Assembly (NCBI RefSeq): GCF_016861565.1
Contig: NZ_BOLK01000002.1
Location: 1-64,000, forward strand
From: Secundilactobacillus yichangensis
GTDB taxonomy: Bacteria > Bacillota > Bacilli > Lactobacillales > Lactobacillaceae
Reading direction: 5' to 3'
DNA length: 64,000 bases
Part shown: positions 8,985-18,233 of the stretch, in pieces
Numbering within the stretch: the first letter of the stretch is position 1
Layout of the letters: each line of letters opens with the position of its first letter
Position numbers and translations under genes: made by a program
The notes under the pieces: generated by a model
Seen by the model: the letters and a program-made list of their open reading frames with translations, nothing else
Database searches by the model: none
What the model was told of the DNA's origin: nothing

Positions 8985-10473
8985 GCGCGTTCACCGCCGT
9001 TATTAAGGCTTTAATGTCTACTTTACCGTTGGCACTTAGCGGTAATTTTTGATAATACTTAAACCGTTGCGGGATCATGTACGGCATGACCAGCTTGCTT
9101 AAAGCCTGCTTTACTCGGTGGGTAGCAGTAAGCTCGTCACCTGCTGACTGTTTTAAAACGACCGTGCCGATCAGCTGTTTGACCTTGCCCTGCTGATCGT
9201 ATTTAGGGACCGCAACCCCCTGCTTAACAAACGGAATTTCCGATAGATAATGGTTGATCTCTTCTAATTCAATTCGATACCCATTTAATTTGATTTGGAA
9301 ATCTGAACGGCCCGTATAAAACAGCAGTTTGCCTTCAAAATAGCCTAAATCGCCGCTTCGATAGACCCGAACACCGCTAATATCGAAAAAGGCAGCCTCC
9401 GTTTTAGCCTGATTATGCAAGTACCCCTTGGAAACGTTCGGTCCAGCAATCAGTAATTCACCCTTTTTGTTCCGATGCGACTTCACAAAAATCGTAGTCT
9501 CCGGTTTGACATACCCAATAGGTAATCGCGCGTACTTTGCTAAAATATCATCGGTGATCTCCACGCTGGTAACGGCTACTGTTGTTTCAGTTGGTCCGTA
9601 TGTGTTGTAAATATGGGCCGCTGGGAAACGCTGTTTCAGCTTAGATGCTGTGGCGTGTGTTAATTCTTCGCCACAGAATAAGAAAGTGGCTAGTTGCGGA
9701 TAATTTTGGGGATTGAAATTTTGATCCATTAAACAAATATCAATTAGTGATGGCGTTGAGATCCAAGTATCCAACGCTAATTTCGGCAACACAGAAAACA
9801 GCGACATAAAGTTGTCCGTGGTTTCTTTAGGGAGCACTTTTAAGGTCCCGCCGCTAGTGAGCGTCGGGTAAATTGCCATCACCGAAAGATCAAATGAGAA
9901 TGACGGCTGTAACAGCACGTTCTTCTCTTCAAAATTGAAGTCGTATTTCATCCAGTTCACAAAACTGAGTAAATTACAATGGCTGATTTGAACCCCTTTG
10001 GGCTTACCAGTTGTCCCTGAGGTAAAGATAATGTAGAAGTTATCGTTTAAATGTAAGCTATCTTCTCCCTGCTTAATCGGAAAAGAATGATAAACCTCGT
10101 GCAGTTCAGTCAAGCTCAGTTGCGGAACAGCCGTTTCGATTGGTAATGGCTCAACGCAAATAATAAAACCGGGCTGAGCTGCTTCGATAATTGTTTGTAA
10201 CCTTTGCTCGGAGGAATGCACGTCTACTGGAATATAAGCATGCCCGGCCTTAACTGCGCCGAGAAAGGCCACCAGCATATCGAAGGTTTGACCGCCATAG
10301 ACCATTATTGGCACATCGTGATTTAAATCTAACCGCTGAATCGCACTCGCGACACGGCTAGACCAATCGGCCAGTTCCTGATAAGTGTTTGTTTGGCCTA
10401 AGTGATCAAACGCAATCCGATTCGGGTGTGCCTGCGCCTCTTGGTCAATTTGCTTTAAAATATTATCAATCAT
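8977..10473 (-). CDS. dltA: DltA, D-alanine--D-alanyl carrier protein ligase
   Basis: A 498-residue cytoplasmic adenylate-forming enzyme. It activates D-alanine with ATP and loads it on DltC. The P-loop-like core TSGTTGKPKGVQ is at about 150-161, NTYGPTETT lies in the middle, YRSGDLGYF near 368, and the C-terminal catalytic lysine sits in LSANGKVDIKAL. The length is usual for DltA. It follows dltX by 17 bp with its own ribosome-binding site. Confidence 0.96.
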   Translation of the reverse strand: MIDNILKQIDQEAQAHPNRIAFDHLGQTNTYQELADWSSRVASAIQRLDLNHDVPIMVYGGQTFDMLVAFLGAVKAGHAYIPVDVHSSEQRLQTIIEAAQPGFIICVEPLPIETAVPQLSLTELHEVYHSFPIKQGEDSLHLNDNFYIIFTSGTTGKPKGVQISHCNLLSFVNWMKYDFNFEEKNVLLQPSFSFDLSVMAIYPTLTSGGTLKVLPKETTDNFMSLFSVLPKLALDTWISTPSLIDICLMDQNFNPQNYPQLATFLFCGEELTHATASKLKQRFPAAHIYNTYGPTETTVAVTSVEITDDILAKYARLPIGYVKPETTIFVKSHRNKKGELLIAGPNVSKGYLHNQAKTEAAFFDISGVRVYRSGDLGYFEGKLLFYTGRSDFQIKLNGYRIELEEINHYLSEIPFVKQGVAVPKYDQQGKVKQLIGTVVLKQSAGDELTATHRVKQALSKLVMPYMIPQRFKYYQKLPLSANGKVDIKALITAVNAHD

Positions 10474-10490
10474 ATTGAACTCCTCACCAA

Positions 10491-10673
10491 CTAAAATTCG
10501 TTATAAATAAAGTGGGTGCTGCTAACACCGCTGTAATCATAGAGGTAAACCAAAATCAGCAAAATGACGCTATATATCACTGTTTTTAAAATAAACTTCA
10601 GTCCGCCGGCGTGTTTAAGAAACCAGCTGCCTGATTCAAGGTGATTAACCCTCTCATTTTCACTATCAGTCAT
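10491..10673 (-). CDS. dltX: DltX, small membrane protein of the dlt system
   Basis: A 60-residue protein with one membrane helix (about 27-46) and the DltX C-terminal signature FIYNEF, which is known to matter for teichoic-acid D-alanylation. I start it at ATG 10673 because AAAGGAGG lies 6 bp before it; a longer in-frame reading up to 10712 has no ribosome-binding site and would fall inside a hairpin. It is the first gene of dltXABCD. Its ribosome-binding site is buried in a terminator-like hairpin (separate entry). Confidence 0.9.
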   Translation of the reverse strand: MTDSENERVNHLESGSWFLKHAGGLKFILKTVIYSVILLILVYLYDYSGVSSTHFIYNEF

Positions 10674-10677
10674 AAAA

Positions 10678-10727
10678 AGCCTCCTTTGATTACTTGAGTT
10701 CAGTTTACTCAAGGATCAAAGAAGGCT
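10678..10727 (-). promoter_or_regulatory. Terminator-like hairpin that hides the dltX ribosome-binding site
   Basis: On the transcript strand, an inner 7-bp stem (10693-10699 with 10707-10713, 7-base loop) continues after a small internal loop into about 12 more pairs with one mismatch (10678-10690 with 10715-10727). The 3' arm contains the AGGAGG of dltX. It is followed by CUUUUUAUG, so the U-tract runs into the start codon. This can act as an attenuator, a translational switch, or both. It sits in the 99-bp gap between the histidine-kinase gene and dltX. Confidence 0.7.
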
Positions 10728-10772
10728 CTATCTATAAAAGAAGAGATTAAAATGAGAAATTCTCAAAATTGA

Positions 10773-12173
10773 TTATTCTGGTCCAGCAACCTTTCTTGGC
10801 AAAGTCACTTCAAAAATGGTTCCACGCGGTGCATGATCCATGACGTTGATTGTACCGTGATTAACGTCTACTAACTGCTTCACAATCGACAAACCTAAGC
10901 CATTACCACCCGCTGTTTGACCGTTCTTGCCCCGGTAAAATCGGTCAAAAATATGGGCCTTTTGATCGGCTGGGATACCGTTACCTTCATCGATGACTGA
11001 AAGTGTGACTTCTTGACCAACCGCTTCCAGTTTAATTTCAATGACGGTATCGGAAGCAGAGTATTTGTGGGCATTATTCAATAAATTAATGATGATCTGC
11101 TCAACACTGTCAAAGTTAACCCACGCAACCACATTGCGCTGGACATGAGTCACTAATTGTTGAGGCAGGGCTGCAGCATACCTTTGAGAAATATCTTCAA
11201 TTAGCTGACTCAGATCCACTGCTTCGGGTGACAATTCTAATTGGTTGGCGTGAGATAATTTCAGCAAGCTTTCAACCAGCCGCTGCATCCGTTCCGACTC
11301 TTGGTCAATAAATCCCAATGATGTGGGAATGATCTCAGGATGCTGTTCACCTCGACGTCGAATCAGTGAAATATGACCCCGAATCGTAGCAATCGGTGTT
11401 TTAAGCTCGTGGGACGCGTTCGACACAAATTGACGATCAGCACGTGCCCGGGCGTTAAGTGACTGCAATAACTGATTGAAACCCTGACTCAAATCGTGCA
11501 CTTCTTGGGGTGTCTTCGGCACGGGTAACTGTGTTTGATACTGGTTGTAAATATCATCATTAATTATTTTAGTAGCCTTAGTTAGTTCAACTAAAGGTCG
11601 GTTCAGCTTACGGGCTAAAAGATAGATCAGCCAAGTCCCCAAAATCAGAAATCCCAAGACGATAAAAATAATCAACCTGAACAATAACCATAGCAAACCC
11701 GTAACACCGCTTAGCTTTGTCCAAACATCATACCGGACGTTTGGCGTCTGCGCTGAAGCTGACGCATCAGAAGCGCTGGCATGGTAATAAAGTCCCAGCT
11801 TGTTCGAATAAGCCACATTTTTTGTAATAACAGTAGTTTTCGACAACTGGTTTTGGCTAACAAACCGCTTAGCGTGCGGCGAATAGAGATAATGGGTCTT
11901 TTTGTCACTGGGCTGGACTTTGATCCTGACAAAGCTCTTTTTGGTATCCATGGGACTGCCTAACCGCCACCAATACCAGTCATTCCGATTAGCAATAAAG
12001 CTGCGTTCCAAACCACCGACGATACCTCGAGTTTGCTGCCGCTGAACTTGAAACTGACGAAAACCAACCACTGTCATGATTACCGCGCACAAAATGAGGG
12101 TGATTCCTAAGAGCAATGCCGCATAAACTTTCGTAATTCTGCCCGCACTGGTGTTGAGTAGTTTAAGCTTCAT
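10773..12173 (-). CDS. Membrane sensor histidine kinase linked to dlt (DltS-like)
   Basis: A 466-residue sensor kinase. Membrane helices lie at about 15-35 and 160-185, with an extracytoplasmic loop of ~125 residues between them. A HAMP region follows, then HisKA with the phospho-acceptor His255 in SNASHELKTP, and an HATPase domain with NNAHKYS, DEGNGIP and GGNGLGLS. I prefer ATG 12173 over 12179 because AAGGAG is then 7 bp away. It overlaps the upstream regulator gene and ends 99 bp before dltX. A regulator/kinase pair directly before dlt resembles dltRS of Streptococcus agalactiae. The stimulus is not known; cationic peptides or envelope stress are an inference. Confidence 0.88.
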   Translation of the reverse strand: MKLKLLNTSAGRITKVYAALLLGITLILCAVIMTVVGFRQFQVQRQQTRGIVGGLERSFIANRNDWYWWRLGSPMDTKKSFVRIKVQPSDKKTHYLYSPHAKRFVSQNQLSKTTVITKNVAYSNKLGLYYHASASDASASAQTPNVRYDVWTKLSGVTGLLWLLFRLIIFIVLGFLILGTWLIYLLARKLNRPLVELTKATKIINDDIYNQYQTQLPVPKTPQEVHDLSQGFNQLLQSLNARARADRQFVSNASHELKTPIATIRGHISLIRRRGEQHPEIIPTSLGFIDQESERMQRLVESLLKLSHANQLELSPEAVDLSQLIEDISQRYAAALPQQLVTHVQRNVVAWVNFDSVEQIIINLLNNAHKYSASDTVIEIKLEAVGQEVTLSVIDEGNGIPADQKAHIFDRFYRGKNGQTAGGNGLGLSIVKQLVDVNHGTINVMDHAPRGTIFEVTLPRKVAGPE

Positions 12174-12861
12174 CCTCATTCTCCTTAAGACGATAGCCTA
12201 CTCCTCGAACGGTTTGAATCAACTGACTGCCAGCTGGCTGTTTTAATTTATTCCGTAAATAGCGGACGTAAACATCAACAATATTAATTTGCCCTTCAAA
12301 ACTGGTCCCCCAAACTAAATCTAATAAATCGTCTCGGGTTAAGACTTCTCCTTGATGCTGCATAAATGCGAGCAATAAGTCGAATTCTCTTTGCGTTAGT
12401 TGAATTTCATTGTCTGCGATAAACACCTGTCTGGTTTTAGTATCCAAAGAGAGGCTGCCTGCCCGGTACTTACGATCACTAATGTTTTTTTGAGTGGCAT
12501 GTCTGAGAATAACCCGGATTCGGGCAAGTAGTTCCTCAGTTTCAAAGGGTTTGGTGATGTAATCATCCGCACCAGCGTCTAATCCCGATACTTTATCACC
12601 AACGTAGTCCCTTGCTGTCATCATCATAATTGGAACATCATAGTGCTTGCGAATCCGTCTAATGACGCCTAAGCCGTCGACTCCGGGCAGCATCCAGTCT
12701 AAGATGATCAGCGAAATATCGGTTGGCCGTTGGTTAAAAACCGCCAGAGCATCTTCTCCCGAACTCACTGCAATAACCTCGTAATCTTCAAAAACAAGTT
12801 CCGACCTGATGTATGACCTTAAGCCTTCCTCATCCTCTACCAGCAAGATTGTCACTTTCAA
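12163..12861 (-). CDS. OmpR-family response regulator linked to dlt (DltR-like)
   Basis: A 232-residue two-domain regulator. The receiver domain has the acidic pair at Glu9/Asp10, phospho-acceptor Asp55 (ILDWMLPG), a Thr in MMMTARD and Lys in TKPF. The C-terminal winged-helix domain ends in TVRGVGYRL. The start codon is TTG at 12861 behind AAAGGAG with an 8-bp spacer. It overlaps the kinase gene and lies only 33 bp after the ABC exporter gene. Targets probably include dlt, judged from position only. Confidence 0.9.
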   Translation of the reverse strand: MKVTILLVEDEEGLRSYIRSELVFEDYEVIAVSSGEDALAVFNQRPTDISLIILDWMLPGVDGLGVIRRIRKHYDVPIMMMTARDYVGDKVSGLDAGADDYITKPFETEELLARIRVILRHATQKNISDRKYRAGSLSLDTKTRQVFIADNEIQLTQREFDLLLAFMQHQGEVLTRDDLLDLVWGTSFEGQINIVDVYVRYLRNKLKQPAGSQLIQTVRGVGYRLKENEDEA

Positions 12862-12894
12862 TCTACCAACTCCTTTGTTTCTAAATAATTAGAC

Positions 12895-14700
12895 CTAGAC
12901 TCCCGCTGTTTTAACTGCAAACTGACTTCGATAAAGATCCGCATAAAACCCATCCTGGTTTAATAAGTCTTGGTGCGTTCCCTGTTCAATGATGGTGCCT
13001 TCATTCATCACTAAAATGAGATCCGCATCTTTGATGGTTGAAAGTCGGTGGGCAATTACAAAGCTAGTTCTGCCCTGCATCAGTTTATCCATTGCTTTTT
13101 GAATTTCAATCTCAGTTCTGGTATCAACGCTGGAAGTTGCTTCATCCAAAATCAAAATTTTGGGGTCCGCCAGAATCGTTCTGGCAATCGTCAATAGTTG
13201 TTTTTGACCAACGGAAACAGCAGTCTCATCACCGCTTAAAACCGTGTTGTAACCTTGTGACAAAGTATTGATAAAATGATCTACCCGCGCTGCTTTAGCG
13301 GCTGCTTTGATTTCTGACAAGGTGGCACCAGGTTTGCCATAAGCGATATTATCAGCAATGGTGCCATTAAATAACCAGGTCTCCTGCAGGACCATCCCAA
13401 ATAGGCTATGCAATTCACTGCGCTTCATGGTTTTAATATCAACACCATCAATGGTAATTTGACCGCCCTGAAGCTCGTAAAACCGCATTAGTAAATTGAT
13501 CAAGGTTGTTTTCCCAGCACCAGTTGGCCCTACAATGGCAATTTTGCTGCCAGCCTTTACTTCAAAATTAATATCTTTCATGAGAATCTGGTCGTCTTCA
13601 TAACCGAAACGGACGTGTTTAAAGGCTACGTCCCCACTTACCGGACGAACTGACACTGGTGCCTTATCGTCTGCTTGTTCTTCCAGCGCGTCCTCTATTT
13701 CATACACCCGCTCTGCTGAAGCGACTGCTCCCTGCAAAGCGTTCATCGTATAAGCGAGCTCAGTCACTGGCTCTGATACTTGATTAACGTATTGAAAAAC
13801 CGCTTGAATATCCCCAATGGTGATCCGGCCACCGATAACTAACAGCGCGCCACGAACGGCAATGACAACGTAACCCAGGGTACTCATGAACCGAATTAAC
13901 GGATTAATGGCATACGTCACAAACTGCGCTTTAGTCGCAGCTTTTTGCAGACGCTCGTTTAATTCATCGTTAGCACGAATCACTTCAGGCTGTAAATTAA
14001 AGGCTTTGATGACTTGATCGCCGGTAAAAGCTTCTTCAATATTGGCGTTTAACTTGCCTAAAGCAGCTTGATTGGCAGCATAATAACCGTTCGTTTTACT
14101 TGAAACAATGGTTGCGGCCACGATGCTGACAATAATGGTGAGCAGCGCAATCAACGTTAAACTCGGACTGATCAGCAACATGAGTCCAAAAGCACCGATA
14201 ATCATAATGATTGAGGTAAATGCTTGTTCAAGCGACTCCTGCAGAGTATCCGCGATCCGTTCTAAGTCATTAGTGACCCGGCTTAAAATATCACCCGTTT
14301 GATGATTATCGTAATATTTAAGCGGCAAACGGTTTAGTTTATCACTGATCCGTTTCCGCAGCATCAACGTTAACCGTTGGGCAACACTGGCTAAAATATG
14401 CTGTGAAAAATAACTAAATAGCGCACTCAACAAATAAGCAGCCAGCAATGCAAACACAATGGTTCCCAACGTTTTGCCATTGACTGAAAAATGAGCACCC
14501 GTTTTAGCGGCCCGTGAAATACCGGTAGCAATCTGGTCAATTCCCTGCCCCATGAGCATTGGACTAGCCAACGTGCACACGGTCGATAGCGTCAAACAGA
14601 TGACTACGATCAGCAACTGCCATTTTTGCTTCAAAAGATCCTTAAGGAAACGGTGCGTCGTTGCTTTGATCTGACGTGGTTTTGAAATAATCGTTTCCAT
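12895..14700 (-). CDS. ABC exporter half-transporter (LmrD/BmrD-like), with catalytic Glu
   Basis: A 601-residue half-transporter with a six-helix membrane domain (about 25-330) and a nucleotide-binding domain. Walker A is GPTGAGKTT (about 388-396) and Walker B is ILILDEATS with the catalytic Glu. The signature loop is altered to VSVGQKQ instead of LSGGQ. It overlaps the partner gene by one base (TAATG), so the two are cotranslated and probably form a heterodimer. It may export drugs, antimicrobial peptides or lipids; the substrate is not visible. Confidence 0.9.
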   Translation of the reverse strand: METIISKPRQIKATTHRFLKDLLKQKWQLLIVVICLTLSTVCTLASPMLMGQGIDQIATGISRAAKTGAHFSVNGKTLGTIVFALLAAYLLSALFSYFSQHILASVAQRLTLMLRKRISDKLNRLPLKYYDNHQTGDILSRVTNDLERIADTLQESLEQAFTSIIMIIGAFGLMLLISPSLTLIALLTIIVSIVAATIVSSKTNGYYAANQAALGKLNANIEEAFTGDQVIKAFNLQPEVIRANDELNERLQKAATKAQFVTYAINPLIRFMSTLGYVVIAVRGALLVIGGRITIGDIQAVFQYVNQVSEPVTELAYTMNALQGAVASAERVYEIEDALEEQADDKAPVSVRPVSGDVAFKHVRFGYEDDQILMKDINFEVKAGSKIAIVGPTGAGKTTLINLLMRFYELQGGQITIDGVDIKTMKRSELHSLFGMVLQETWLFNGTIADNIAYGKPGATLSEIKAAAKAARVDHFINTLSQGYNTVLSGDETAVSVGQKQLLTIARTILADPKILILDEATSSVDTRTEIEIQKAMDKLMQGRTSFVIAHRLSTIKDADLILVMNEGTIIEQGTHQDLLNQDGFYADLYRSQFAVKTAGV

Positions 14701-16433
14701 TAGGCGAGTTCCTCCTCACTGAATTGTGACCGGGCAATCTGCTGATAAACCTGACACGTCTGCATCAACTCGCTATGAGTCCCAATTCCCACGATGCGGC
14801 CTTCGTCCAACACAATGATCTGGTCAGCATCAATAATGGTACTGATTCGTTGAGCAATGATCAGCACAGCACTGTCGTGAACTTCAGCTTTCAATGCCGT
14901 CCGTAACTTGGCGTCGGTTTTGAAGTCCAGTGCGGAAAAGCTGTCATCAAAGACATAGATTTCAGGGTGTTTGATAATCGCCCGCGCAATCGCCAGCCGT
15001 TGCCGCTGCCCACCAGAAAAATTGGTACCGCCCTTATCCACTAACTGATCTAACCCTTTCGGATCTGATTGGATAAAGTCGTCGATCTGTGCCACAGTGG
15101 CAGCGTGGTGCATGTCTTCGACACTAGCTTCCGGATTACCATGTTTCAAATTCGAAGCAACCGTCCCGCTGAACAAGAATGCCTTTTGCGGCACAACACC
15201 CAGTTTGGCGCGCAAATCTGATAACTCGTAAGACTGCACGTCTTGACCATCAACGAGGATGCGTCCAGATTGAGCATCGTACAACCGCATGAGTAGATGA
15301 ATAATGGTTGATTTACCAGCGCCAGTACTCCCAATGATGGCAGTGGTCTGGCCCTTCTTCAGGGTAAAATTAATATCCTGCAAAACCGGCTGTTCAGCGC
15401 CCTTATAGCTAAAGGTCACGTGGTCAAAACAAACTTCTGCTTGCTTATTGTCTGCCGAAGTCTGCGACTGGCTGGCTTGTTCCGTCAATTCCGGCTGAAC
15501 GGAAAGAACAGCGTGAATCCGCTTCGCACAAGTTTGCGCCCGTGGAATAAACAAGAATACGGCCACACCCATCAGTAGGTACATTAGCGTCAGCACGGCA
15601 TATTCGATCATCGCCATAATGTCGCCGATTGCCATGTTGCCGGATACAACTTGCTGGCCACCAAACCAGATGAACAATACCGTTAGCAGATTCATCATCA
15701 GCATCACCAAAGGCAGTAAAATTGCAAAGATTTTGTTGGCTTTAATGGCTGTTGATCCGTAAGCCTCAAACGTTTGGTTAGTTTTCTTAGTTTCAGCCTT
15801 AGTTTGGTTAAAAGCCCGAATGACTCGCACCCCGATGATGCGTTCACGCACCGTTTGGTTGATCTTATCGAGCTGTTTTTGCAGCCGTTCAAATAACGGC
15901 CCAATCTTCTTGGCGACTAACGCCATAGCTACCAGAATCACAATCATGAAACCCAGCAGCATGAAGGCTAACAGCCGGTCTTTTGAAAAAGCCAAAATCA
16001 GCCCAGCCACCGTCATAAAGGGTGCTGGCAACAGCATTTGGACGATAATGGAAAACGCCTGCTGAACTTGCGTGACGTCGTTGGTACTTCTAGTAATCAA
16101 TGAAGCAGCACCAAACCGGTTGAAATCATTGGTGGAAAACGATTGTACCTGTCGAAACAATCGGCTCCGAATATCTTGCCCTAAGCGCGTCGCCACAGTG
16201 GTTGACAGGTAGGTTCCCCACACTGCTGCCACAGCAGCAATGAAGGCCACCACTAACATCATGCCGCCGGTCATCCAGACCACGTTCAGCTTACCTTTAA
16301 TGATGCCGGAGTTAATAATGTCAGCTGTTAAGGTCGGTAAATATAGCGTCCCCAAAGTCTGCGCGAATAGCAGCATCAGCATGACCGTGATTCGCGTACG
16401 GTACGGTTTTAAAAACGTGATTAATTTGACCAT
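14700..16433 (-). CDS. ABC exporter half-transporter (LmrC/BmrC-like), degenerate catalytic site
   Basis: A 577-residue partner half-transporter. Six membrane helices occupy about 10-300. Walker A is GSTGAGKST, the signature is an intact FSGGQRQR, but Walker B reads YVFDDSFSALD, with Asp where the catalytic Glu should be. One degenerate and one competent ATP site is typical of heterodimeric exporters, and here the complementary defect sits in the neighbour's signature loop. The start is ATG 16433 (AAGGAG 7 bp upstream), not 16439. It is controlled by the adjacent MarR gene. Confidence 0.9.
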   Translation of the reverse strand: MVKLITFLKPYRTRITVMLMLLFAQTLGTLYLPTLTADIINSGIIKGKLNVVWMTGGMMLVVAFIAAVAAVWGTYLSTTVATRLGQDIRSRLFRQVQSFSTNDFNRFGAASLITRSTNDVTQVQQAFSIIVQMLLPAPFMTVAGLILAFSKDRLLAFMLLGFMIVILVAMALVAKKIGPLFERLQKQLDKINQTVRERIIGVRVIRAFNQTKAETKKTNQTFEAYGSTAIKANKIFAILLPLVMLMMNLLTVLFIWFGGQQVVSGNMAIGDIMAMIEYAVLTLMYLLMGVAVFLFIPRAQTCAKRIHAVLSVQPELTEQASQSQTSADNKQAEVCFDHVTFSYKGAEQPVLQDINFTLKKGQTTAIIGSTGAGKSTIIHLLMRLYDAQSGRILVDGQDVQSYELSDLRAKLGVVPQKAFLFSGTVASNLKHGNPEASVEDMHHAATVAQIDDFIQSDPKGLDQLVDKGGTNFSGGQRQRLAIARAIIKHPEIYVFDDSFSALDFKTDAKLRTALKAEVHDSAVLIIAQRISTIIDADQIIVLDEGRIVGIGTHSELMQTCQVYQQIARSQFSEEELA

Positions 16434-16463
16434 CGGCATTCTCCTTATCGTGAAATATTCCTA

Positions 16464-16916
16464 TTACTTATCAGCACCCAGCATCCGTTGCTGTTCTTCA
16501 TCAAAGTGCGTGTTCATCACTTTGAACAGGTCGATAAACTGATCCAGCTTTTCAGAACTGAGACGGGAATAAGCGTGCTGTTCGATCTGGCGAGTGGTGC
16601 CGATTGCTTTTTCACAAAGTTCACGGCCAGCCTCAGTAAGATGAATCGCCTTACTTTTGCGAGAATCCGGTAGTAAATCTAAGGTAACCCAGCCCCGCTT
16701 GACCATGGTTGAGGTGGACGAGTTCACGGTCTGCTTTGAATAAGACCATTTCTGGCTCAAGTCAGATTGTGTGATCTCCTCTTCACTGCTGTAAATGATG
16801 TAAAAGATCCAGAAAATGTTGTCTGATAGATTAAAATGCTGTGCAATATTATGGTAAGTTTGATCAATTTCCCGCGAAAGCTGATTAATCGCGCCTATTT
16901 GCTCGTCTAAAGTCAT
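16464..16916 (-). CDS. MarR-family repressor of the ABC exporter
   Basis: A 150-residue winged-helix protein of MarR length. The recognition region is around EITQSDLSQKWSYSKQTVNSS (about 53-73, hydrophobic spacing typical of the family), followed by the wing with KRGWVTLDLLPDSRKSK. It is the first gene before the two half-transporters, with a 30-bp gap. Palindromes over its own promoter suggest autoregulation and repression of the exporter. The ligand is unknown. Confidence 0.88.
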   Translation of the reverse strand: MTLDEQIGAINQLSREIDQTYHNIAQHFNLSDNIFWIFYIIYSSEEEITQSDLSQKWSYSKQTVNSSTSTMVKRGWVTLDLLPDSRKSKAIHLTEAGRELCEKAIGTTRQIEQHAYSRLSSEKLDQFIDLFKVMNTHFDEEQQRMLGADK

Positions 16917-16935
16917 GATTTCGTCTCCTATTTTA

Positions 16936-16987
16936 TCCGTTTTCGGACTATTTTCTTTATTTTAGTCTGATTTCGTACTAAAATCAA
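16936..16987 (-). promoter_or_regulatory. marR-exporter promoter with two palindromic operators
   Basis: Reading the minus strand: -35 TTGATT (16982-16987), 17-bp spacer, -10 TAAAAT (16959-16964). The palindrome TTTTAGT-N10-ACTAAAA (16960-16983) covers the spacer and both hexamers. A second one, TCCG-N4-CGGA (16936-16947), lies just downstream. The geometry fits direct MarR repression of its own operon. Confidence 0.7.
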
Positions 16988-17056
16988 GATATTCTTTTCT
17001 ACCAAGTTGTGTTATCTTTACAGTTATGAAATTTGAGAGATATTAGGGGGAGCTTT

Positions 17057-18112
17057 ATGACTTATAAAAAATTTACTGACAATATCGTTTTACGCCGAAC
17101 AACCGTTTTAATGGCGTTGATCTTATTGCTTTGGCTGGTCCGCAGCGTCATGAGTACCATTTTGCTGACGTTTATCTTTTCGTTTTTGGTAATCAAGGCG
17201 ATTCAATTTGTGAGACGCCATTTTTCAGTCAAACCAATCATCGTGGTGGCACCGATCTATATCTTGATTTTCGGGTTGATTGGTTACGGTATCATTCACT
17301 TTGTACCGGAAATCGCCAAGCAGTCGATTTCACTAGTTAAATCCGTTACGTCCTTCTACAACAGCAAATCCGTCGCCAGCAATACTGATATCAACTGGCT
17401 GATGACCAACCTTAAGCAGATGCACGTCTCCACCCAGATTGAATCAGGCGTCAGCGCCTTATTCACGTACGTCGGCAGCATCACTACCATGGGAATCACC
17501 TTCGTGTTGTCGCTGATTCTGAGTTTCTTTTATACCTCGGAATTTGACGATCTGAACGCTTTTGGCCGTAATTTCTTAACTTCACCGCTGGGCTGGCTGT
17601 TTAGCGACATTAAGTTTTTCGCCGAAAAGTTCATCAATACTTTTGGGGTCGTCATTGAAGCCCAAATCTTCATTGGCCTAGTCAACACCGCTATCACCAG
17701 TGTGACGCTGCTGTTCATGAAGATTCCAAACGTCCCAGGACTGGCAATCATGGTCTTCTTACTTTCCTTGATTCCGGTAGCGGGTGCATTGATCTCCGTT
17801 GTTCCGCTATCAATGGTTGCCTATACCGTTGGTGGCTGGCAAAGTGTGATCGCTATTATCATCATGATCATCTGCATCCACATGCTGGAAGCCTATGTGT
17901 TGAATCCTCGCTTTATGTCCAGTAAAACCCATCTGCCGGCTTTCTTTACCTTCATCGTGTTACTTGCCAGTGAGAAGTTATTTGGCACTTGGGGATTAAT
18001 CGTCGGGTTGCCGATTTTCACCTTCTTCTTGGATATCCTGCAGATCAAGACGTTGACGAAAGATAAAACAAGTGATGATCAGGGTAAAACAGAAGTTACA
18101 ACAACTCATTAA
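17057..18112 (+). CDS. AI-2E family (PerM/YdiK-type) membrane protein
   Basis: A 351-residue polytopic membrane protein of the AI-2E transporter superfamily. A hydrophobic N-terminal block (about 15-75) is followed by an amphipathic stretch and then further helices. The C-terminal half has the family-like region VNTAITSVTLLFMKIPNVPG and a PRFMSSKTHLPAF segment. The start is ATG 17057 behind AGGGGGA; the in-frame GTG/TTG-type extension to 17033 is not needed. Members do diverse jobs (Na+/H+ antiport, signal export), so no substrate is proposed. It is monocistronic and ends in a strong terminator. Confidence 0.85.
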   Translation: MTYKKFTDNIVLRRTTVLMALILLLWLVRSVMSTILLTFIFSFLVIKAIQFVRRHFSVKPIIVVAPIYILIFGLIGYGIIHFVPEIAKQSISLVKSVTSFYNSKSVASNTDINWLMTNLKQMHVSTQIESGVSALFTYVGSITTMGITFVLSLILSFFYTSEFDDLNAFGRNFLTSPLGWLFSDIKFFAEKFINTFGVVIEAQIFIGLVNTAITSVTLLFMKIPNVPGLAIMVFLLSLIPVAGALISVVPLSMVAYTVGGWQSVIAIIIMIICIHMLEAYVLNPRFMSSKTHLPAFFTFIVLLASEKLFGTWGLIVGLPIFTFFLDILQIKTLTKDKTSDDQGKTEVTTTH

Positions 18113-18130
18113 AACCGTTAAAGCCACAAA

Positions 18131-18174
18131 AAAAGCTTGCTACTATTGCGTTTCTGCAACAGTAGCAAGCTTTT
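18131..18174. terminator. Bidirectional intrinsic terminator
   Basis: Stem AAGCTTGCTACT / AGTAGCAAGCTT, with an inner TTGC/GCAA extension and A/T tracts on both sides. It separates the AI-2E gene from the convergent nitrate/Moco operon. Confidence 0.88.
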
Positions 18175-18233
18175 ATGTTTCCTATTATCCTCATTTAGGC
18201 ATCATCATGATTGTCTGAGCCTAATCTTTAATT

